Assembly (NCBI RefSeq): GCF_001078705.1
Contig: NZ_CDMW01000001.1
Coordinates: 1,977,541 to 2,041,540 of the forward strand
Origin: Streptococcus sanguinis
GTDB lineage: Bacteria > Bacillota > Bacilli > Lactobacillales > Streptococcaceae
Direction of reading: 5' to 3'
DNA: 64,000 nt
Below, one piece after another: positions 35,580 through 43,087 of the stretch (its first letter is position 1; the number at the start of each line of letters is the position of its first letter). Below the pieces are notes generated by a model, which saw only the letters and a list, made by a program, of their open reading frames with translations, did no database searches and was not told where the DNA came from. The translations under genes and the position numbers were made by a program.

Positions 35580-35798
35580 TTGATTAAGTCTAAAGATATC
35601 AAAGCAATAAAAGAAAGCCTTAAAGCTATTGAAACTTGCCAAAATGAGCCAACAAGAGAAGCCTTGCAACTTATGGCCAAGATATTGTGTCAAACATTGG
35701 ACCTATTGGAGCAGCAAGATAAAAAAATATTGCTTATGAATAAAACTCTAGGAAAAATTGCCGGCAAGGTCATGGCAAATCAGAGGAGGTGGCCTTGA
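35580..35798 (+). CDS. Small helical hypothetical protein
   Basis: A 72-residue protein from TTG at 35580 after GTGAGG, eleven bases beyond the preceding stop. Helical, basic, with repeated Lys/Glu/Leu pattern. It ends two bases before the next gene's start, so it belongs to the early operon. No family recognised. Confidence 0.55.
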   Translation: MIKSKDIKAIKESLKAIETCQNEPTREALQLMAKILCQTLDLLEQQDKKILLMNKTLGKIAGKVMANQRRWP

Positions 35799-35799
35799 T

Positions 35800-36090
35800 A
35801 TGGCACTATTCAGCGCAGAAACTGAAAAGGAATTAAAAACAGAGGCTCTATCTCTGGTTGCTGGCTTCTTGGAATCCTATGCACGTCCAAAGGCTAAACA
35901 TCTGGGTTTAATGTCTGCTGTAGAGGTCCGAGAAGAATTAGGAATTAAGGCCAACACTTTGAAACGTTGGGAGTTGGAAGGGGGTTTGAGGCGCTACCAG
36001 CCGCCTCTCGAAGATACTCGTAAGGTATTTTACAAAATAAAAGATATTTTGATTTTCCTAGGAGTAGATGATAACGGAGGAAGAGTATGA
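35800..36090 (+). CDS. MerR/excisionase-like HTH protein
   Basis: A 96-residue protein. The start MALFSAETEK follows GGAGG. The C-terminal half reads MSAVEVREELGIKANTLKRWELEGGLRRYQPP then TRKVFYKIKDILIFL, the order of a MerR-like winged HTH in excisionases and phage regulators. It overlaps the next start by four bases. It could be the island's Xis or a replication regulator. Confidence 0.65.
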   Translation: MALFSAETEKELKTEALSLVAGFLESYARPKAKHLGLMSAVEVREELGIKANTLKRWELEGGLRRYQPPLEDTRKVFYKIKDILIFLGVDDNGGRV

Positions 36091-36602
36091 ATACAATTAT
36101 GGAATTAACTTTTACTCCTCAGACTATGAAGCTGTTTAGCTTCTTGAAAGAAAACCCCACTGCTGTCTATAAAAAAGGGAATTACTACAAGTTCCTCTAT
36201 TTTGAGCCACTGGATGTTTATATTTCAGAATTCACTTATAAAGGCATCAAATTTAGAAAGCTAGAAAGCAAGAATCTGAAACTGGCCGGCTGGAAATTAG
36301 TAAGAGATATGCCAATATCTCTGGCTAAGCCAGAACTAATAACCGTCTTAAAAGACCTTGAAAAAGTCAGAATCAAGGAAAACCGCCAGGGAACTGGGAT
36401 AAAACTGACTGGCTGGATATTAGAAACTTTGACGCTAGGCCTTTACACCAAGCAAGAAACAGCCTTATTCGTCCGCTTACTATATATCAATGGCTATAGT
36501 TGTGAGGATATAGCAGGGTTATTCTCCGCTATTGTGAAGCGCCCAGCCCTTGCCAGATATTTTATTAAAGAATTAAGCAATTTAGAAAGGGGTGTAACTT
36601 GA
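36087..36602 (+). CDS. Hypothetical protein upstream of the primase
   Basis: A 171-residue basic alpha/beta protein overlapping both neighbours by four bases. A helical C-terminus (TALFVRLLYINGYSCEDIAGLFSAIVKRPALARYF) may be a DNA-binding or protein-contact region. In streptococcal satellites a protein of this size often precedes the primase-helicase, which suggests a replication accessory role. Not recognised further. Confidence 0.6.
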   Translation: MNTIMELTFTPQTMKLFSFLKENPTAVYKKGNYYKFLYFEPLDVYISEFTYKGIKFRKLESKNLKLAGWKLVRDMPISLAKPELITVLKDLEKVRIKENRQGTGIKLTGWILETLTLGLYTKQETALFVRLLYINGYSCEDIAGLFSAIVKRPALARYFIKELSNLERGVT

Positions 36603-38248
36603 CAGAAAAAGAAATCATACAGTCGATCATCGAGGATGACAGAGGGGTAAAGCAGGATAAGTCAACAGAACTGGACAACCAGGAACGAGGGCAGCCCCAA
36701 GAATTACAAGAAGACTGTTATTTTAAGACTTTCAAGGGTGTTAGGAAGCTTTTAAAAGATGATCTCCAAAGTCTGTACGAACAGACTTATCAGAAAGCCT
36801 TAGCAACAGCTCCAGAAACTGCAGAAGAGACAGCCGAGGAAAAGGCTAGGAAAGCTGCCGCAAGGAAAATGCCTCGAAGCGCATTGCAAATTGCCGAATT
36901 TCTACGCCAGCGGCTGCACTTTGTCAGATTAAAGAATGACATGGAGGGCCAACGGGAGCCGTTGTACTATTACAATCCTGATAGGGGCTTCTACGAGACA
37001 AACGAGGAATTTATAAAAGATTTGATTTTCGTTGTCAATCCAGAGCTGACGGAACGCAAAGCCCTTGATGTTATCTATAAACTATCCAGAGCAGCTGTCA
37101 GCAGAAAAGCTGATAATCGTTATACTGCATTGGGAAATCTGCTTTACAATGCTAAAACCGGCGTAACAGAGCCATTTAGCCCTCAAAAGCTTGTAATTAG
37201 GAAGATTGACTGTAATTATATTGCAGATGCAAAAGAACCTAATATAAAAGGCTGGAAAGTAACTGAATGGCTGAAAAATCTGTTCGGAGGAGACGATGAA
37301 CTGTATAGGATGGCACTGCAGATCATCAAAGCCAGCGTTACAGGCGAGAGCTTGAAAAATGTTTTTTGGCTACTAGGCAAAGGGGGAACTGGTAAAGGAA
37401 CCTTTCAAGAACTGATAAAAAATCTTGTAGGCGCTCAAAATGTGGCAAACCTAAAAATAAACGAGGTGAATAAAAGCCGGTTTGAGACCTCTGTACTGGT
37501 AGGCAAGACAGTTGTAATAGGTGATGATGTCCAAGTTCGAGTGAAAATCAAAGATGTATCGACATTCTTTAGTTTAACCACTGGAGATCCTATCAAAATT
37601 GAAGAAAAAGGGAAAACACCCTACTCTGTCAATTTAAAAATGACCATCATCCAGTCATCCAATGGTCTGCCTATCATAAACGGTGATTCTGATGCTATTG
37701 GTCGACGATTCCGAATTTTGCCATTTAAAGGCGGTTTTGCTGGAAAGGTAAACCCAGCCATCAAAGATGACTATATCTGCCGTAGAGAGGTACTAGAGTA
37801 TTTACTTTGCCTAGCTTTAAACACTAAGACAGATTTAAAGTTAAATCCTCAAGCGTCTCAAAAAGCAGTTTACGACTTTCAAGAAGAGGTGAATGAGGTG
37901 GTATCCTTTACTCGCAATTTCTTTAAGAAAAGCTTAGTATCTTCCTTTCTCCCTAACTCCTTTGTCTGGTGGGTTTGGCTGAGCTTTAAAGAGTATTATC
38001 AGATAGAAAATGATCTGACTCCCAATGCTCTGCATAGAGAGATTAAAAACAATCTTCCAGATGGTTTTAAACCTAGCAAAGCCAACATTCCAGCTGGTCA
38101 AATGTTGCCAAGAGGATTTTCACCTAAGGAAGACCTCCCTCACTATGCAGCTAAAAACTACAGCACAGATAGAATGCAAGGCAAGGGAATAGAAAAGAGA
38201 GGGCAAGAAAAGGGTTATTTGAAAAACAAGGAATTGGATGACGGATGA
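36599..38248 (+). CDS. Phage/plasmid primase-helicase, SF3 type
   Basis: A 549-residue replication protein. Start TTG at 36599 after AAGGGG. Residues ~85-240 are the D5_N region. The SF3 ATPase has Walker A GKGGTGKGT, Walker B VVIGDDV and motif C IIQSSNGLPI; DAIGRRFRILPF is the arginine-finger region. It melts the origin and unwinds DNA for satellite replication. The adjacent repeats at 38237-38505 are the likely target. Confidence 0.88.
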   Translation: MTEKEIIQSIIEDDRGVKQDKSTELDNQERGQPQELQEDCYFKTFKGVRKLLKDDLQSLYEQTYQKALATAPETAEETAEEKARKAAARKMPRSALQIAEFLRQRLHFVRLKNDMEGQREPLYYYNPDRGFYETNEEFIKDLIFVVNPELTERKALDVIYKLSRAAVSRKADNRYTALGNLLYNAKTGVTEPFSPQKLVIRKIDCNYIADAKEPNIKGWKVTEWLKNLFGGDDELYRMALQIIKASVTGESLKNVFWLLGKGGTGKGTFQELIKNLVGAQNVANLKINEVNKSRFETSVLVGKTVVIGDDVQVRVKIKDVSTFFSLTTGDPIKIEEKGKTPYSVNLKMTIIQSSNGLPIINGDSDAIGRRFRILPFKGGFAGKVNPAIKDDYICRREVLEYLLCLALNTKTDLKLNPQASQKAVYDFQEEVNEVVSFTRNFFKKSLVSSFLPNSFVWWVWLSFKEYYQIENDLTPNALHREIKNNLPDGFKPSKANIPAGQMLPRGFSPKEDLPHYAAKNYSTDRMQGKGIEKRGQEKGYLKNKELDDG

Positions 38249-38505
38249 TGCCGGCAAGATGTCGGATAAGTGAAAAGCAAAAATCCTTTATTATCATATA
38301 TTGAGTACCCTTTTGATGATTGATGACGGATATTTTTAAGAAAAATAGAAAAAATAAAAAAGAAAGGAATAAAAAAAGAAAATAAAAAAGAAATTAAAAA
38401 AAACCGTATCACCGTCCTCATCCGTCATCAACCCTTGGTAATACTGGATTTTCAAAAATGAAAACCGGCATCAAAACCGGCATCAATTCAGGAAAAACCA
38501 TCATC
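38237..38505. repeat. Candidate replication origin with iteron-like repeats
   Basis: Directly after the primase gene. GATGACGGAT occurs at 38237-38246, and TTGATGACGGAT at 38320-38331 with its inverted copy ATCCGTCATCAA at 38420-38431, bracketing an A-rich strand-asymmetric tract. AAAACCGGCATC is tandemly repeated (38461-38472, 38473-38484) with a weaker third copy near 38493. The remaining 38506-38785 is AT-rich without genes. Confidence 0.6.
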
Positions 38506-38785
38506 AATTAGAAAAAAACTTAAAACTACATCATATATTAGCAAGTTTCTACCTCAGAGGAATTAGAAATACAGTAAGCAGCTCGTGCTTTAGGATTTTC
38601 ATAAACTAGCATGGCATGGTTGGAAATACATTGAATTTTAGCAATAAAAATCTATTGTATTTAACATATTGAGGATTTGTAAATTCATTTTAAGAAAAAC
38701 AGGTCAATGCCTTGATAAGACTAAGGTTAAGCAAGGTTAGTTGAATCTAACAGAATGTAAGATATGTTAAATTCAAGCAGGAGAA

Positions 38786-38840
38786 AAAGGAGGTGATAAT
38801 GTTAGAAAAACCTTGGATAAGAAATGAGACAAAACTATAA
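38786..38840 (+). CDS. 13-codon mini-ORF behind a perfect Shine-Dalgarno
   Basis: AAAGGAGGTGAT (38786-38797) pairs with 12 bases of the 16S 3' end, the longest such match in the window, and is followed one base later by ATG (38799). The frame is MLEKPWIRNETKL and stop at 38840. It may be a leader peptide or a translation-coupled control element for the next gene. The coding part is 38799-38840. Confidence 0.4.
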
Positions 38841-38899
38841 AATGATTGAAGAATAGAACTAATGAAGTAGATTACTAGCAAAGCGAAGGAGATAAAGAA

Positions 38900-39445
38900 A
38901 TGACTGAAACACTAAATCAAATCAAAGCTGAATTGACAGCGATTGTTACAAACAAAAACCAAGAATGTGATAGATTGCGCCAGCAAATAGCGTCGCTATC
39001 TAAAGACATAAAGGAAAAGGAAGCAGAGAAGAAAGAAGCAGAAAGCAAAACTGACTATAAAATCTTGTCTGAAAAAGTAGGGGAACTGTGGAACTTAGAG
39101 CAGACTCAGAAGCTTCTGAATGATAAACTCAAGAAATTGGAGTCTACTCAGGGAATCACATCCGAAGAATGCAAAGAATATCAGGATAGGATTCATGCCG
39201 CAGCGAGAGAAGAGAGTGAGAAGCTGATTGAAAAGGCTAAACCGCTGTACAATTCATTACGTGAACTATCAGCAAAATCAGGAGAAATTTATAATCAGTT
39301 TGATGAACTGACAAGACTCCTGACCTATGACGTTATGAACACTCCATCCATCCCCTCCCTGCCTCTTGATAGCTATCGCGGCAGATCCATTGCAGGAATA
39401 AAAGATGTACTTGATTTCGTTCAATTTGAAGAACTGAAGAAATAA
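38900..39445 (+). CDS. Coiled-coil hypothetical phage protein
   Basis: A 181-residue protein with heptad-rich N-terminal two thirds (DRLRQQIASLSKDIKEKEAEKKEAE and EKVGELWNLEQTQKLLNDKLKKLES), then a short C-terminal globular part. Ribosome site AGGAG precedes ATG. Such proteins are common between the replication and packaging modules of streptococcal phages; no family assigned. Confidence 0.6.
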   Translation: MTETLNQIKAELTAIVTNKNQECDRLRQQIASLSKDIKEKEAEKKEAESKTDYKILSEKVGELWNLEQTQKLLNDKLKKLESTQGITSEECKEYQDRIHAAAREESEKLIEKAKPLYNSLRELSAKSGEIYNQFDELTRLLTYDVMNTPSIPSLPLDSYRGRSIAGIKDVLDFVQFEELKK

Positions 39446-39457
39446 GGAGGCAGCAAT

Positions 39458-39787
39458 ATGACAGAAACAGAACAGAACAATCATTATTCTTGGTATGACA
39501 AGATGGTTGAGGGAGCAACCCAGGAACAAGAAGAGCGACGCAAGAAAGCAGAGGAAGGCTTAGAAGCGATAAGACGAAAGTCTCAAGCTCAATATGATTC
39601 AACACAAGAACTCTGGATGAAATCACTGAACAAGATGAAAGAGGAGCGAGAAGCGGCAGGCTATCAAGCAGCAGAACTTGAAGCCAAACAACAGCTAGAA
39701 GCTTCTAAAAAAGCTCACGGTGTAAAGACAGATGATGAAAAGGCGCTGGATGATGCAATGAGAAAAATGATAAAAGAACTAAAATAA
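39458..39787 (+). CDS. Charged helical hypothetical protein
   Basis: A 109-residue, highly charged helical protein (KMVEGATQEQEERRKKAEEGLEAI and EEREAAGYQAAELEAKQQLEASKK) starting 13 bases after the previous stop with AAGGAGG. Probably coiled coil, co-transcribed with its neighbour. No family recognised. Confidence 0.6.
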   Translation: MTETEQNNHYSWYDKMVEGATQEQEERRKKAEEGLEAIRRKSQAQYDSTQELWMKSLNKMKEEREAAGYQAAELEAKQQLEASKKAHGVKTDDEKALDDAMRKMIKELK

Positions 39788-39821
39788 TTATTTTTAAAAT
39801 TTTCTTTTTAAAATCTGGTAT

Positions 39822-39900
39822 GGGGGGTATCCCCCTCCCCTTTGGAGTTTGAGAGCTTCACGCCGTCACTGTACAAATTTTCTCGCGCGAAATTAAAGGA
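39822..39900. other. Candidate cos/packaging site
   Basis: The G-rich palindrome GGGGGTATCCCCC (39823-39835) is followed by CCCTCCCC and a segment with clustered CG steps (cgccgtcac, ctcgcgcga), unlike the AT-rich surroundings. It lies where phages place cos, just before the packaging genes; here the next sequence is the portal remnant. A captured cos would let a helper phage package the island. Confidence 0.4.
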
Positions 39901-39912
39901 TATGAAAACAAA

Positions 39913-40970
39913 ATGGATTTAAAAGGAATACCTTATCTAAGAAATAAGCTGGCAAATGTCAGGGATAGGGTTGACATGAGATATAAGCAGTATCAGCCTT
40001 AATTGGCTCTTGTGCTTTCGTCTATATCTCTAAAGGTGAAGATGATACACCTAGACTACAAGTAATCGAGGCCAGCAACGCTACTGGTGTGATAGATCCT
40101 TTCACTGGCTTACTAACCGAAGGATATGCAGTATTAAAAAGAGATGAGTATGGGGTGCCCGTTTTAGAGGCTTATTTCACACCGACAGAAACCTGGTATT
40201 TGTTGAAACAAGGAAAAGATTTCATGATTCCAAATCCTGCAGGTACTCCTTTATTAGTTCCGATTATTCATAGACCAGATGCTGTGCGTCCTTTTGGACG
40301 GTCAAGGATAACAAGGGCTTGTATGTCATATCAGAGATATGCTAAACGGACACTTGAGCGAGCCGATGTTACAGCTGAGTTCTACTCATTCCCTCAAAAG
40401 TATGTCTTGGGATTGAGTCAAGACGCTGAGCCGATGGATACTTGGAAAGCAACTGTTTCCAGCATGCTGCAGTTCACCAAGGATGACGACGGGGAGAAGC
40501 CTACAGTTGGTCAGTTCACTACATCGAACATGTCACCGTTTACCGAACAGCTTCGCTTAGCAGCGGCCGGTTTTGCTGGTGAAATGGGGCTGACACTCGC
40601 TGACCTTGGCTTTGTATCAGACAATCCATCCTCGGCAGAAGCTATCAGGGCAAGTCATGAGAATCTGCGACTTGCTGGACGCAAAGCACAGCGCTCTCTT
40701 GGATCTGGTTTGCTGAATGTGGCGTATGTAGCAGCTTGCTTGCGTGATGAATGGAAATACTTGCGCAGTCAGTTTGTCAATACAATCGCAAAATGGGAGC
40801 CTCTCTTTGAGGCAGACGCTAGCACCTTGACCATGATTAGTGATGGAGCTATCAAGCTCAATCAAGCAATACCAGGATATCTTGATGCTGATATCATCCG
40901 AGATTTGACAGGTATCAAGGGCTCTGATAAGCCTGCGAATGCTCAAGAGTCAGATCAGGGTAAAGGTTAA
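39913..40970 (+). pseudogene. Phage portal protein, internally deleted and frameshifted
   Basis: ATG at 39913 opens MDLKGIPYLRNKLANVRDRV and stops after 30 codons. Portal-like sequence resumes in another frame (CAFVYISKGEDDTPRLQVIEASN) and runs open through GTG at 40089 to 40970 (293 codons from there). The C-terminal part shows portal features: PFGRSRITRACMSYQRYAKRTLERADV and LADLGFVSDNPSSAEAIRASHENLR. A segment after residue ~28 is missing. The terminase genes normally upstream are also gone, so the locus is inactive. Confidence 0.75.
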
Positions 40971-41505
40971 AGATACTGTCCTGTATTTGCTTGACAACTC
41001 AGCGCCAGAACAGCCTCTACCTCTTCAGGAAGAATGGCGGTCAGATTCTCTCTGAGGCTCTGATAGGCTCTTTAACAGCTTCTAATTTGTCAGATGGCAA
41101 AATGTATTGCAATATAGCTAAGAAGTTGTTAGAAGGCTTTTTAGGCAGTGATTATGACAAAGCAATCGTGTACTCATAGTTTATCTAAAATATTCTGAAT
41201 GATGAATCTAAAAACAAGACCTCTGTTCATAGTTCGATTTTAAATCGATATAAGTTAGACGGTCTTGTAAATCAGCTAGACAGCAGAATCTTGATTTAAG
41301 GGTATAGCAGGAGCTTATAATTATCCAGATTCCTAATTGAAGTATATAAGAGGCACAGTAATTTCAGGTGTCCTGTTGACTACCATTCAGGAAGTGGGCG
41401 CAGGCAGATTGTCTTTTCTAAAAAATGGAGTGCGGAGAAACAAGATGCAGCTGAAGAAAGAAAGTTAATCGACCTGACAGAAAGCAAGGAGCCTTATCAG
41501 AGCAT
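40971..41505 (+). pseudogene. Degraded phage sequence downstream of the portal
   Basis: Short open pieces only. One (40991-41179) reads FRKNGGQILSEALIGSL and KMYCNIAKKLLEGFLGSDYD then stop. Another near 41350-41520 reads NFRCPVDYHSGSGRRQIVFSK. They look like fragments of phage genes whose frames have broken; I cannot name the families. Confidence 0.4.
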
Positions 41506-41572
41506 AAAAAAAGAGAATTGACTATAGTGCCGACCGTGAAAACGGACAAGGGGCACGAAACCAATCCTCATT
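41506..41572 (-). ncRNA. Structured small RNA, copy 1
   Basis: On the minus strand a -10 TATACT (41579-41584) is followed by an RNA with three nested helices. P1 is GAGGATTG/CAATTCTC (41562-41569 with 41513-41520, one G-U), P2 is GTGCC/GGCAC (41552-41556 with 41527-41531), and P3 is CCGT/ACGG (41534-41537, 41542-41545). It ends in seven T residues (41506-41512). The same architecture recurs at copies 2 and 3 with different stem sequences. Confidence 0.65.
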
Positions 41573-41657
41573 ACTTAGAGTATACAACATTTTTGCTTGA
41601 AAAGAAAGGGAAAAGAGAGGAAATTCTGCTTGTTTGAACTTTGGGGCAGTTAACCTA

Positions 41658-41796
41658 AGAAAATAATTCTATATCTGATTTAGATATCAAAAACACTCCT
41701 ATATCTGTGGCGAAATTTCAAGATTTGGAGTATAATGCCATTGAGAAATATGAGCGATTGATTGACAAGGCCTATATTCTGAAAATTGCAGTCTAA
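41658..41796 (+). pseudogene. C-terminal fragment of an unknown gene
   Basis: Open frame NSISDLDIKNTPISVAKFQD, then LEYNAIEKYERLIDKAYILKIAV and stop at 41796, with no start or ribosome site. It sits to the right of structured RNA copy 1, in the place the 114-residue gene has to the right of copy 2, so it may be the remains of a similar cassette gene. Confidence 0.35.
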
Positions 41797-41890
41797 GTTC
41801 TGGTTAGACAAAGTTAATATTGAAAAAGAATCGCTATAGTAAGATCGGAGCACATATAATCCCGACATATTATGAAAAGTGAGGAAAAAA

Positions 41891-42082
41891 ATGAATTTAT
41901 TACAATATAATAATAAAAAAGTTTCCCTGACGGATGTGGAAGGAAAGATATGGAGCGGTATGGCTCATTATTGCGATGCCGAAAGTTACGACGAAGATGA
42001 AGATATGCTGGATATCAAAGTAGGTAACGAATATATTGTATTTTCAGAGTCTGAAATTTATTCTGTGGAAATTTTAAATTAG
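41891..42082 (+). CDS. Small beta-rich protein, possibly Sm/LSM-like
   Basis: A 63-residue protein from ATG at 41891 after GTGAGG: MNLLQYNNKKVSLTDVEGKI, WSGMAHYCDAESYDEDEDML, then EYIVFSESEIYSVEIL. The order (basic strand, D-G turn, variable acidic loop, final strand ending SEI-SVEIL) resembles small LSM-domain-like proteins of Firmicutes. That assignment is from pattern only. It lies between structured RNA copies 1 and 2, so an RNA-binding role is worth testing. Confidence 0.55.
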   Translation: MNLLQYNNKKVSLTDVEGKIWSGMAHYCDAESYDEDEDMLDIKVGNEYIVFSESEIYSVEILN

Positions 42083-42182
42083 CATGTCGGTAGTTGCCGA
42101 GATGCTTTTATATTCTCAGAAAGAAGGAGAGATGTGGATATAGCAGTTGTAAAACGAGATAATCAATTAGTCGACATAGTTC

Positions 42183-42248
42183 AAAAAAGGAAGTAACCAT
42201 CATTCCGACCACAAAGTGGACAAGGGGAACAAGATTACTTCCTTCATT
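42183..42248 (-). ncRNA. Structured small RNA, copy 2
   Basis: Minus-strand -10 TATACT (42255-42260), then P1 AAGGAAGTAA/TTACTTCCTT (42235-42244 with 42187-42196), P2 GTTCC/GGAAT (one G-U), P3 CCAC/GTGG around AAA (42209-42212, 42216-42219), and six T residues at 42183-42188. The interior CCTTGT and GGTCGG around P3 are shared with copy 1. Confidence 0.7.
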
Positions 42249-42296
42249 AACTTAAGTATACAACATTTTTACTTAAAAGGGAAAGGATCAAGATAC

Positions 42297-42641
42297 ATGG
42301 TTTTAGATGAAATAGAAACAGCACGAAGAGCTTATTATTTTCTAAAGAGTTACAAATCGCTGCATACACTAGCAGAACGAAAAAACGAGCGTGGAGCATT
42401 CAAGGATAAGGCTGTGGAGTTAGTTACAGAGATTGAAGCTTACAGAGATAATCTGGACGAGGTAAAGCGTGAGATATTCGCTAATTTGTTTACAAAAAAG
42501 CCAAAAGAGACCAAAAAGCTTTGCGATTTATACAAAGTGCTTTGCGTTGATAAAATAGAGTATAGGCATCTTAAAACTGAAATCTTGCTTGATTTTGCTA
42601 AAAGCTATCGGAAGGGCGCTTTATTGGTGTATAAGACATGA
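42297..42641 (+). CDS. Hypothetical helical protein next to structured RNA 2
   Basis: A 114-residue basic protein: MVLDEIETARRAYYFLKSYK, LAERKNERGAFKDKAVELV, ending KSYRKGALLVYKT. Mostly helical. AAAGGA nine bases before ATG at 42297; a longer frame to 42216 runs through the RNA gene and is rejected. It is divergent from structured RNA copy 2. Small arginine/lysine-rich helical proteins in this position could bind RNA or DNA, but no family is recognised. Confidence 0.6.
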   Translation: MVLDEIETARRAYYFLKSYKSLHTLAERKNERGAFKDKAVELVTEIEAYRDNLDEVKREIFANLFTKKPKETKKLCDLYKVLCVDKIEYRHLKTEILLDFAKSYRKGALLVYKT

Positions 42642-42674
42642 TTTTTATGTCCTTGTTGCTCTATCTCGAACTAC

Positions 42675-42739
42675 AAAAAGGAACTGACTTAGGCGCCGAC
42701 CTCAAAGAGGCCATAGGGTGCCAAACCAGTTCCTTATCT
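42675..42739 (-). ncRNA. Structured small RNA, copy 3
   Basis: P1 AAGGAACTG/CAGTTCCTT (42727-42735 with 42678-42686), P2 GGCACC/GGCGCC (42717-42722 with 42692-42697), P3 CCTC/GAGG around AAA (42700-42703, 42707-42710), five T residues at 42675-42679. The -10 is weaker, TATGTT (42746-42751), at the same distance as in copies 1 and 2. No intact gene accompanies this copy. Confidence 0.65.
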
Positions 42740-42798
42740 CATTTTAACATACAACATTTCTTTTTAAAAATTAAAGTATTATGCCCTGGTGAGATACG

Positions 42799-42828
42799 TT
42801 ACATTCAAAAAGCAAAATATGGTATAAT
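42799..42828 (+). promoter_or_regulatory. Promoter of the right-end plus-strand sRNA
   Basis: TTACAT (42799-42804), 18-bp spacer, TATAAT (42823-42828). Confidence 0.6.
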
Positions 42829-42834
42829 GACATC

Positions 42835-42918
42835 AAGCAATTAAAAAAGCACGTTTGACCGTGCTAGTTCTTGCCTGCTGAACTCATAATTTTCACGCCC
42901 TTTTTTAGGGCTTTTTTT
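42835..42918 (+). ncRNA. Candidate ~84-nt sRNA at the island right end
   Basis: From a start near 42835 the RNA contains a hairpin AGCACG-loop-CGTGCT (about 42849-42866), a single-stranded stretch, and an intrinsic terminator GCCCT/AGGGC (42897-42901, 42907-42911) with seven T residues (42912-42918). The T tail overlaps the first bases of attR. No worthwhile reading frame exists. The first hairpin also works as a terminator on the minus strand and could block incoming chromosomal transcription. Confidence 0.55.
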
Positions 42919-42937
42919 GTTCACCTTTTTGTGGACT
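42917..42937. repeat. attR, right 21-bp core repeat
   Basis: Identical to attL (30179-30199) over 21 bases; the flanks differ. It marks the island's right border. Confidence 0.85.
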
Positions 42938-43087
42938 AAGAGAGGGCATTAAATACCTTGTATGATATATAATTTCTTCTAAACCTTATACAATCAAGGG
43001 TTAATAGCTTACAAAGGGCTGTAAGAATAACTAGAAGAATATTCCTCGAATTTTCATTGTATTCTCTTTTCTATTTTTGCTGTCCCT

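Larger units (their letters stand above)
30179..42937. mobile_element. Integrated phage satellite (PICI-like) or decayed prophage
   Basis: A 12.8-kb segment flanked by 21-bp direct repeats. Left to right it holds a tyrosine integrase, a type I toxin-antitoxin locus, an exonuclease-BRCT gene, a CI-like repressor divergent from a Cro-like gene, and small replication-module genes. These are followed by a primase-helicase, iteron-like repeats, coiled-coil proteins, a cos-like site, a broken portal gene and small RNAs. Structural, lysis and terminase genes are absent. Size and order fit phage-inducible chromosomal islands. A deleted prophage is the alternative, and the portal fragment shows some prophage ancestry. 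Confidence 0.85.

Noticed and set aside
42134-42196. 20-codon GTG frame (DIAVVKRDNQLVDIVQKRK)
   Set aside because: Ribosome site is only four bases away and the end lies inside the stem of structured RNA 2; it may be a gene fragment but is not supported as a gene.
42638-42844. 68-codon plus-strand frame at the island's right end
   Set aside because: It runs through structured RNA 3 and the sRNA promoter and has no ribosome site or protein-like pattern; the RNA interpretation explains the sequence better.
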